Positions 1 to 4,983 of a DNA stretch of 5,751 bases are shown here, one piece after another. Origin of the DNA: Myxococcales bacterium. GTDB lineage: Bacteria > Myxococcota > Bradymonadia > UBA7976 > UBA1532. The number at the start of each line of letters is the position of its first letter. Positions within the stretch are counted from its first letter, which is position 1. The notes under the pieces were generated by a model, which made no database searches, was not told the origin of the DNA, and was given only the letters and a program-made list of their open reading frames with translations. The stretch covers positions 1 to 5,751 of the forward strand of contig JAGQJJ010000302.1 in assembly GCA_020430675.1 (NCBI GenBank), read 5' to 3'. A program made the translations under genes and the position numbers.

Positions 1-1
1 C

Positions 2-130
2 ATCTTGTACTCCGATGACTTCGTCGGCGGCGGCAAGCAATCGCTGACGCTGCTGCTTTGGGCCTATGGCATCGACCTGGGCTTCGAAGCGGTCAAGCAG
101 CAGATCGGCCGCCTGCGGCCCGGGGCCTGA
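2..130 (+). CDS. C-terminal fragment of an unrecognised protein, open at the left edge
   Basis: The frame starting at base 2 is open from the window edge to a TGA at 128-130 and gives 42 residues. They begin Ile-Leu-Tyr-Ser-Asp-Asp, contain a Val-Gly-Gly-Gly-Lys turn and a hydrophobic Leu-Leu-Leu-Trp-Ala-Tyr-Gly-Ile helix, and end Arg-Pro-Gly-Ala. Third codon positions are almost all G or C, as in the other real genes here, which is why I call it coding despite its length. I do not recognise the family. The next gene begins 4 bases after this stop, so the two are very likely co-transcribed and translationally coupled. Because that gene looks like a conflict-system protease effector, this one may be a partner such as another effector, an adaptor or an NTPase hub. 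That is inference from position only. Confidence 0.7.
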   Translation: MLYSDDFVGGGKQSLTLLLWAYGIDLGFEAVKQQIGRLRPGA

Positions 131-134
131 GCGC

Positions 135-1232
135 GTGCACGCCAATCTGCTCGGCCCCGAGGACCGCAGCGCGCTGGTGCAGGCGCTGCTCGACGCGGGT
201 ATCTTCGGCGCGGAGTACCGGCGCCTGCTTTTCGCCGACGTGCCGGTGTCATTCTGGAGCCGGCTGCCCTCGATGCCGGATCCGCAGTCGCAGCTTCGCA
301 GCGATCTGAATCAGCTCGGCAAGGTGCGGCAGCTGGTCGATGGCAGCGTGCCCTTGCGTACGTGGTTGGCGGCGGTCGAAGGCCAGCTCGATGACGCCGC
401 CGCCTTGGCGACGGTGCGTCGGGTGCGCGCGCAGGTCGAAGGCGCGCTCAACGGCCAGCCGCCGCTGCAGATGACGCCGCCGACCGAGCAGCCCGAGGCC
501 AAGGTGGGCGGCGGCGATCTGCTGCCGGTGGGTTTCTTGAGCGCTGCGCTGACCGCCGCCAGTGCCATCGCCCGCCTGCGCGTGGCCGAACACGAGGCCG
601 GCGCGCCGCGCGTGCATCCGCAACAGGGGCGCGTGATCACGCATTTTGGCACCGGGTGGCTGCTGACGCCCACGTTGCTGATCACCTGCCATCATGTCAT
701 CCGCGCCCGCACGCTGGGCGATTCTGCGCCCGCGGATGATGACATTCTGGCCCAGGTCAAGGCGGCCACGATCAGCTTCGGCGTGACCGATGACACGACC
801 GAGGGCGCGCCGGCGATGGCCGTGGATCTGGCGGCGACCGATCCGACGCTCGACTATGCCATTCTGCGATTGCAGGACACCGGTCGACAAGGCATCCCGC
901 TCGCGCTGGATGCCATCGCGCCGGGCCAGCCGGTGAACATCCTGCAGCACGCCGACGGCGGCCCGCTGCGCGTGGCGCTGCGCAACAACCTGCTCGCGGG
1001 GGTCGACGACACGACGCTGCGCTATTACACCGACACGCTGCACGGCGCCTCGGGCGCGCCGGTCTGCGATGATGCCTGGCGGGCGCGGGCGCTGCATCGC
1101 AGCTATGCGGCGGCCGACGCGGTGTATCAGGGCCGCCGCGTGCCCTACGTCAACCTGGGCACCCGGCTCGACGCACTGCTGGCCGATCTGGCGAAGCGCG
1201 CGCCGGCGGTTCACGCCGAGATCATCGGCTGA
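135..1232 (+). CDS. Trypsin-like serine protease with N-terminal effector-associated-like domain
   Basis: A 365-residue protein read from GTG 135. An in-frame ATG at 66 exists, but the extra 23 residues are Ser/Arg-rich and overlap the upstream coding frame, so GTG is preferred. A weak GGGG at 122-125 lies upstream. Residues ~5-45 (predicted helical) and ~47-88, with an Asp-Leu-Asn-x-Leu then Asp-Gly-Ser-Val-Pro-Leu-x-x-Trp-Leu pattern, resemble effector-associated domains, which act as death-like adaptors that couple effectors to NTPase hubs. I do not assign an EAD number. After a linker, the S1/HtrA-like protease fold (~150-345) shows GTGWLL, then the catalytic His187 in TCHHVI, Asp240 in DYAILRL and Ser306 in GASGAP, so the triad is intact. 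No signal peptide or membrane segment is seen, so it should act in the cytosol, probably as an activatable protease effector; its substrate is unknown. It is probably coupled to the gene ending at 130, and its last 11 bases overlap the convergent gene. Confidence 0.85.
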   Translation: MHANLLGPEDRSALVQALLDAGIFGAEYRRLLFADVPVSFWSRLPSMPDPQSQLRSDLNQLGKVRQLVDGSVPLRTWLAAVEGQLDDAAALATVRRVRAQVEGALNGQPPLQMTPPTEQPEAKVGGGDLLPVGFLSAALTAASAIARLRVAEHEAGAPRVHPQQGRVITHFGTGWLLTPTLLITCHHVIRARTLGDSAPADDDILAQVKAATISFGVTDDTTEGAPAMAVDLAATDPTLDYAILRLQDTGRQGIPLALDAIAPGQPVNILQHADGGPLRVALRNNLLAGVDDTTLRYYTDTLHGASGAPVCDDAWRARALHRSYAAADAVYQGRRVPYVNLGTRLDALLADLAKRAPAVHAEIIG

Positions 1233-2211
1233 AGGATCGGCGGCGGCGGCAAAGGCCCAGCAAGACGAGCAGCGCCTTCGCGGACGGCGCGCCGCCCGGT
1301 GCGGCGCTGCACCCCCCGCCGTCGCCGTGCCCCGGTTCCAGGTCGCCGGGCAGGTCGACCTCGTCTTCCGGCGGCGGGGCCAACGCTTCGGGCAGCGTCG
1401 CGCAACGGGTCTCATCGAGCCAGAGATTGCCCGCCAGGTCGCGCACCTCGACCGACGCGCAGGCCTGGTTCGACTGCCAGGTCGGCACTTCGCCGTGCCC
1501 GGTGTCGAGCCGCAACTCGGCGTTGGCGATCTGCAAGATCGACGGCGTGCGCGCACGAATGGCCCGCGCTTCGGCTTCGGTGGCGCCGAGCGCGCTCCGG
1601 GTCAGGAAGAGACCGTGGTTGTCGTCGGCCATGTCGACGACAACCACGACTTCGAAGGCATCGACCGAGTGGTCGACCTCTTGCTGCAAACACCCGCCAC
1701 AGCTATCGATTTCGTCGGGGAGGCAGCCCGAACCGAAGTTCATGACAAACGGCTCGATGGGCATTTCAGCGACCTCGGCGCGCCCCACGGCGTAGCTGCG
1801 TTTGCCGGTGGCGAAGGCGAAGTCCCGCGTGATCGCCTCGCCGGACCACGGATTCTCTTCGATCACGCGCAGCGTATGGCCCGCCGTCCGCGCCAATGGT
1901 GCGTCCGGCCAGAACCGCAGCACGCCGAGGCCGGGCCCGAAGCGCATGCCTTCGACCGGCGTCACCACGCCGGGCACCGCGGTGCCTTCGGGGCCGAGAA
2001 GCGTGACGCGGTCGGCCAGGGCATCGGCGTCGAGCCTGCCATCATGGGATGTCAGAACGACGAGGATGGGTTGGTCGACGGGCACGTCCGTGGCCCCGTC
2101 GATCGGCGAGGTGGCGCTGACAAAGACGCCACGTTCCGGAGGCAGGCAGGCCTGCGCATTGGCCCAAGCCATCAACGCCACCGCGATCGTGAGCAGAGAC
2201 GGAGTCTTCAT
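1222..2211 (-). CDS. Secreted Ig-like (Big_5-type) protein with MYXO-CTERM-like tail
   Basis: 329 residues from ATG 2211. A GTG five codons upstream is in frame, but those codons are the Shine-Dalgarno itself, so they are rejected. Residues 1-21 form a signal peptide (hydrophobic core, Ala-Gln-Ala before Cys22). The lipobox is poor, so signal peptidase I cleavage is likelier than lipidation. Residues ~30-120 start with SATSPIDGATDVPVDQP and match the bacterial Ig-like Big_5 style. The middle has a Cys cluster (SGC, then SCGGC) and an acidic Val-rich strand; the tail is Pro/Asp/Glu-rich. The end (~297-329) is Gly-Gly-Gly-Cys301-Ser, a short hydrophobic stretch and four Arg, as in MYXO-CTERM signals, which in Myxococcota are thought to direct cell-surface sorting after Cys-dependent processing. 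The hydrophobic stretch is short (~10 residues). It is the second gene of an operon with the haem lipoprotein. Function is unknown; it may be a surface partner of that protein. Confidence 0.83.
   Translation of the reverse strand: MKTPSLLTIAVALMAWANAQACLPPERGVFVSATSPIDGATDVPVDQPILVVLTSHDGRLDADALADRVTLLGPEGTAVPGVVTPVEGMRFGPGLGVLRFWPDAPLARTAGHTLRVIEENPWSGEAITRDFAFATGKRSYAVGRAEVAEMPIEPFVMNFGSGCLPDEIDSCGGCLQQEVDHSVDAFEVVVVVDMADDNHGLFLTRSALGATEAEARAIRARTPSILQIANAELRLDTGHGEVPTWQSNQACASVEVRDLAGNLWLDETRCATLPEALAPPPEDEVDLPGDLEPGHGDGGGCSAAPGGAPSAKALLVLLGLCRRRRSFSR
1614..1648. repeat. 14-bp perfect inverted repeat with 7-base loop, inside a gene
   Basis: Arms 1614-1627 and 1635-1648 are perfectly complementary over 14 bp, with the 7-base spacer 1628-1634; one wobble and one further pair could extend the stem. 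It lies inside codons 188-200 of the minus-strand Ig-like gene, in the part encoding a Val run followed by Met-Ala-Asp-Asp-Asn-His. No T-run follows on either strand, so it does not look like an intrinsic terminator. Val codons (GTC) and Asp codons (GAC) pair naturally, which explains part of the stem, but the outer six pairs are not of that kind. Confidence 0.8.
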
Positions 2212-2216
2212 GGCGG

Positions 2217-2223
2217 CCTCCTT
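2217..2223 (-). promoter_or_regulatory. Shine-Dalgarno overlapping the upstream stop codon
   Basis: On the minus strand AAGGAGG occupies 2223-2217, 5 bases before ATG 2211. Its first A is the last base of the TGA (2225-2223) of the haem lipoprotein gene. A terminating ribosome is therefore on top of the next ribosome binding site, which points to translational coupling. It also fixes the start of the Ig-like protein at 2211 rather than at the GTG at 2226. Confidence 0.85.
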
Positions 2224-3917
2224 CACAGCGACCGAAGGTATTCGACGAGGTCGGCCAGCGACGCCGCGGGCAAGGCATCCACCGCGCCGTGGGTCGCGCC
2301 GCCGCAGGTGGGATCGAAGCGATCCACCAGCTCGCTGGCGCAGCCGTCGTGCATGAAGCCGGTGCGATAGGCCAGGCCGCGCAGCGCCGGCGTCTGCAGG
2401 CGGCGGCCGGTGCCGATGTCATGGCCCAGATTGTCGGTCAGGTGCACGCCGGCATGGCAGCCCGCGCAGCCGGTGGCCTCAAAGACCGCCCGCCCGCGCG
2501 TCACCGCGGCGGCGTCCAAGCGCGGCGCGGGCGGCGCCGGCTGGGCGTCGAGCCAATCGAGAAGCGCCTCGCCGTCATCGGGCGCCAGCGGCGCGCCCCC
2601 CATGCGTCGCTCGCGCACCTCGGTCATGAGCGTCGCGAAGTCGGTCATGTCGCCCGCCCAATGGAAGGGTTCGGTGCCCTTGAGACCGCCGACGAGGAAT
2701 TGCGTGCGCCGCAGGCCGTGGCCGGCAAAGAGCCAGACATGGCCGTCGTCGCCGCCTTCGGGATGGCATGAGGCGCAAGCCATGCCGCGGCCGGCGTCGG
2801 TGTGGAAGAGCTCGTGGCCCTCGTCCAGAGCCGACGCGGTCGAGAGCACGATCGGCGGCCCGCCATTGCCATCGAGCAACGCAGCCGGTTCGCGCGATTG
2901 CGCGTAGAGGTGGCCCTGGCCGTCGCGCGCCACCGCCGTCACCTGATGGGCGGCGAGCGTGACGGGATCGGGCACGTCGGCGAAGGGCGAAGCACAGTCA
3001 TCGATGAGCGCGGGCTCGATCAGCGAGAAGCGAGGCTGGCCGTCCTCGCGCGGCGAGCCTGGCACCGCGAGGCCGACCGAGGACTCGCCGGGCGCGAGGT
3101 CAACGGTGAGCGGCGCCCGGATCTTCAGGCGCGTCACCGACTCGCCCGCCGCGTCAAAGACCGTCACCTGGCCGCCGACCAGGCTGCCGCAACCGCCTTC
3201 CGGCGGCGTGCCATACGCTTCGGGCTCGGCGAGGCGCACCATGGCCAGGCTGGCGCGCTGGTGCAGCATGGCGATGCGGCCATTGGCCAGGGGCACGGTG
3301 CGCCAGGCGACGACCGGCGCCATGCCATTGCCGACGGTGGGTGTGACGCGGCGCACGACGTGCCCGTCGGCGTCCAGGGTGAGCAGCTCGGCGCTGCGGA
3401 AGCGGGTGACATGCACGGCGCCGCCGGCGATCACGACGTCGCGCAGGTCGGTGTCGAGGAAGACGCGGCGGGTGCGCGCGCCAGAGGGCGCGTCGAGGGT
3501 GTCGAGGGTGCCTTCGGCGCAGGCGACGTAGAGCGCGTCGCCATCGAGGGCCAGGCCGCGGGGCGCGGGGCAGGTCTCAAAGCGGCTCGCGGTGCCATCG
3601 GCCAGGTCGATCGCCAGCACCCCGTCACTGCGGCGCAGGGCGACATAGGCATGGTCGGCCGACAGGGCGACGCGCCCGGGTTCATCGTCGGCTTCGACGG
3701 TGTGGCGAACCTTGCGCTGTTTGAGATCAACGACGTAGATCGCGCCGCGATCCGGATCGGCGGCCACGGCCAGGGCGCCCTGGGCGTCCACGGCCAGGGT
3801 GCCACCCGAGATCGGCGGCGGTGCGTGCGGAGGGGCCACCGGGGGCGCTTCTTGCACCTTGTCGCAGGCGGCGAGGCAACAAGCGACCGCGACGGCGATG
3901 AGTCTGGGGAGGAACAT
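2223..3917 (-). CDS. Lipoprotein: beta-propeller-like region fused to di-haem cytochrome c peroxidase/MauG-like domain
   Basis: 564 residues from ATG 3917, with GGAG 7 bases upstream. The N-terminus is a lipoprotein signal: hydrophobic core and lipobox Leu-Ala-Ala-Cys18, with Asp at +2. A Pro-rich linker (~22-37) leads to repeated strands of the type IYVVDL, LAIDL and LYVACAEG (~40-350), typical of YVTN/YncE-like propellers. The C-terminal third is a c-type cytochrome: haem motifs CASCH (Cys381, Cys384, His385) and CAGCH (Cys484, Cys487, His488). Between them is PFHWAGD (His419), and near the end FMHDG (Met522), both as in bacterial di-haem cytochrome c peroxidases and relatives. It should sit lipid-anchored in the periplasm or outer membrane and do electron transfer, peroxidase or MauG-like oxidation; the exact reaction cannot be told. 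It is the first gene of an operon with the exported Ig-like protein. Several additional Cys (e.g. in GGCGS and DDCAS) may form disulfides. Confidence 0.88.
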   Translation of the reverse strand: MFLPRLIAVAVACCLAACDKVQEAPPVAPPHAPPPISGGTLAVDAQGALAVAADPDRGAIYVVDLKQRKVRHTVEADDEPGRVALSADHAYVALRRSDGVLAIDLADGTASRFETCPAPRGLALDGDALYVACAEGTLDTLDAPSGARTRRVFLDTDLRDVVIAGGAVHVTRFRSAELLTLDADGHVVRRVTPTVGNGMAPVVAWRTVPLANGRIAMLHQRASLAMVRLAEPEAYGTPPEGGCGSLVGGQVTVFDAAGESVTRLKIRAPLTVDLAPGESSVGLAVPGSPREDGQPRFSLIEPALIDDCASPFADVPDPVTLAAHQVTAVARDGQGHLYAQSREPAALLDGNGGPPIVLSTASALDEGHELFHTDAGRGMACASCHPEGGDDGHVWLFAGHGLRRTQFLVGGLKGTEPFHWAGDMTDFATLMTEVRERRMGGAPLAPDDGEALLDWLDAQPAPPAPRLDAAAVTRGRAVFEATGCAGCHAGVHLTDNLGHDIGTGRRLQTPALRGLAYRTGFMHDGCASELVDRFDPTCGGATHGAVDALPAASLADLVEYLRSL

Positions 3918-3924
3918 GGGTCAT

Positions 3925-3928
3925 CTCC
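3925..3928 (-). promoter_or_regulatory. Ribosome binding site of the haem lipoprotein gene
   Basis: GGAG on the minus strand (3928-3925) sits 7 bases before ATG 3917. It supports this start, which also gives a complete lipoprotein signal peptide directly from Met1. Confidence 0.65.
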
Positions 3929-4014
3929 GAACTTGAGGTTCGCTCGCCAGACGCCGTCCGCGGGCGCGGCTTACAGGTTGTCGACCGGAATTTCGTACGC
4001 GATGGGGCAGATTT

Positions 4015-4034
4015 TCGAGCTGCCGGCCGCTCGA
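4015..4034. promoter_or_regulatory. Possible operator dyad TCGAGC-N8-GCTCGA
   Basis: Perfect 6-bp arms 4015-4020 and 4029-4034 are separated by 8 bases, giving a 20-base footprint typical of a dimeric regulator. It lies between two T-tracts roughly in the middle of the divergent intergenic region, where a regulator could act on both genes. There is no known motif match. Short GC-rich dyads arise by chance, so this is tentative. Confidence 0.3.
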
Positions 4035-4100
4035 CTTTTTCGCGGTGCCGCCCTAACTTTTTGGGGCTCGCCGAAGCGACCGGCAGCCGGCCGGCGATCG

Positions 4101-4106
4101 AAGGGG
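4101..4106 (+). promoter_or_regulatory. Ribosome binding site fixing the start of the HExxH gene
   Basis: AAGGGG at 4101-4106 lies 5 bases before ATG 4112. This favours that ATG over an in-frame TTG at 4061, which would add 17 residues from the intergenic region. Confidence 0.65.
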
Positions 4107-4111
4107 TTTGC

Positions 4112-4975
4112 ATGAGCCTTCAATTCGACCCGATTCGCCATCAGTTCGTCGCTGACTGTGCCCGTCTCTGGTCGACGTGGCTTCAAGGCGGCAGCAGCCC
4201 GATGGAGCGTCAGGCGCGGCGCGAGCAGGCCTTGACCCAGGCCATCGGCCGAACGACCCAGTTCATGGTGCCGCCCGCGGTGCGGTTTGCCGCCACCGGT
4301 GGCGGCTGGGCGTCGTTCGATTGGACGACCTGGCGGCTGACGGTCAACCACAACCACACACGGCGCGATGACATCCGCTATCGCAACTTCGTCGAGCTGT
4401 GCGCGACCGTCTACCACGAGACGCGGCACGCCGAGCAGTTCTATCGCATCGCCCAGGGACTGGCCGCCGGGCGGCTCAAGTTCCCCGATGCCAGCGCGGC
4501 GTCCGATCGGCAGGCGATGCACCTCGGTCCGGGCGGCGTGGCTGCGCGCATCAAGGCATTTGATGCCGTGGCGCAGGGCCAGAGCCCGCTTGGCCAGAAG
4601 CCGGCCCCGCCGGTCAGTGTCATCGCCCGGCGGCTCTCGATCCCACAGCACGTCGTGCAGCATGCCAGCACGCGGGCCACCTATTTCAACAATTATCTCA
4701 ATGCCAGCCGGCCGACCTGGTTCAAGCGCCCGACCGTGCTCGATGAGATCAATGAGTGGATGCGGGCGACCGGCAAGAAGACCTACTCCGAGATGGACGC
4801 CTGGGCGCAGGACGATGACTCGGACCGCGAGCGCGTGAATCGGATGTATCGCGACCTGCCCGAAGAGAACGACGCCCATGGCATCGAAGAGAAGGTCGCC
4901 GCCGAGATCGTGCAGCGCATCGGGCACGCGACCGACAGGTCACGGCGCCGCAATGACCTGCTCTTCGGGCCGTAG
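4112..4975 (+). CDS. Putative zinc-dependent peptidase (HExxH), family not recognised
   Basis: 287 residues from ATG 4112, supported by AAGGGG 5 bases upstream. There is no signal peptide or membrane segment, so it is probably cytosolic or exported by a non-Sec route. Residues ~50-85 include a Gly-Gly-Gly-Trp-Ala-Ser-Phe-Asp-Trp stretch. The helix VYHETRHAEQFYR carries HExxH (His102, Glu103, His106), the zinc-binding and catalytic motif of zincins. Downstream, YRDLPEENDAHGIE (Glu251, Glu252, Asp254, Glu259) resembles the Glu-containing helix that supplies the third zinc ligand in gluzincin-type enzymes; which Glu would bind is inferred. A Trp/Arg/Lys-rich segment ~195-230 lies between. It stands alone: the divergent neighbour on the left and the convergent gene on the right do not point to a pathway. 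It could be a housekeeping peptidase, or a toxin/effector peptidase of a secretion or injection system. The fold call is fair; the function is unknown. Confidence 0.75.
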   Translation: MSLQFDPIRHQFVADCARLWSTWLQGGSSPMERQARREQALTQAIGRTTQFMVPPAVRFAATGGGWASFDWTTWRLTVNHNHTRRDDIRYRNFVELCATVYHETRHAEQFYRIAQGLAAGRLKFPDASAASDRQAMHLGPGGVAARIKAFDAVAQGQSPLGQKPAPPVSVIARRLSIPQHVVQHASTRATYFNNYLNASRPTWFKRPTVLDEINEWMRATGKKTYSEMDAWAQDDDSDRERVNRMYRDLPEENDAHGIEEKVAAEIVQRIGHATDRSRRRNDLLFGP

Positions 4976-4983
4976 CCTGCCGA

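Larger units (their letters stand above)
3918..4111. other. Divergent intergenic region, presumed promoters
   Basis: This 194-base gap separates the starts of the haem lipoprotein operon (leftward) and the HExxH protein (rightward), and is the only sizeable non-coding stretch in the window. It must hold a promoter for each side, but I see no clear -35/-10 pair on either strand. It contains a dyad at 4015-4034, four short T-tracts spaced about 22-25 bases apart (from about 3991 to 4062) and a GC palindrome at 4086-4095. A long minus-strand open frame crosses the region, but it looks like an antisense shadow of the HExxH gene. Confidence 0.6.

Noticed and set aside
66..134. ATG at 66 as the protease start
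   Set aside because: The added residues are a frame-shifted shadow of the upstream gene's end. GTG 135, 4 bases after the upstream stop, gives a sensible N-terminus.
249..1556. Minus-strand open frame (435 codons) across the protease and the convergent gene end
   Set aside because: It runs through two better supported genes, and its product is Arg/Gln/His-rich without domain features.
1973..1986. 14-bp palindrome GGCACCGCGGTGCC
   Set aside because: It lies inside a coding region; 7-bp arms made of G/C are expected by chance in a sequence this GC-rich.
1069..2370. Plus-strand open frame (433 codons) opposite the Ig-like gene
   Set aside because: It is antisense to a gene with a signal peptide, Ig-like domain and sorting tail; no ribosome binding site and no motifs.
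3764..3799. Direct repeat CCACGGCCAGGG (two copies, 24 bases apart) and the palindrome at 3770-3783
   Set aside because: It is explained by a repeated Leu-Ala-Val protein motif in the propeller region with GC-rich codons. Palindromes of this size occur by chance here.
2802..4115. Long plus-strand open frame (437 codons) opposite the haem lipoprotein
   Set aside because: It is antisense to a gene with two CxxCH motifs, a lipobox and a ribosome binding site. Its product is Gly/Arg/His-rich low-complexity sequence with no domain; long antisense frames are expected at this GC content.
3971..4927. Minus-strand open frame (318 codons) opposite the HExxH gene
   Set aside because: The plus strand has a good ribosome binding site and the HExxH and PEExDA motifs, whereas the antisense product has no recognisable motif or signal.
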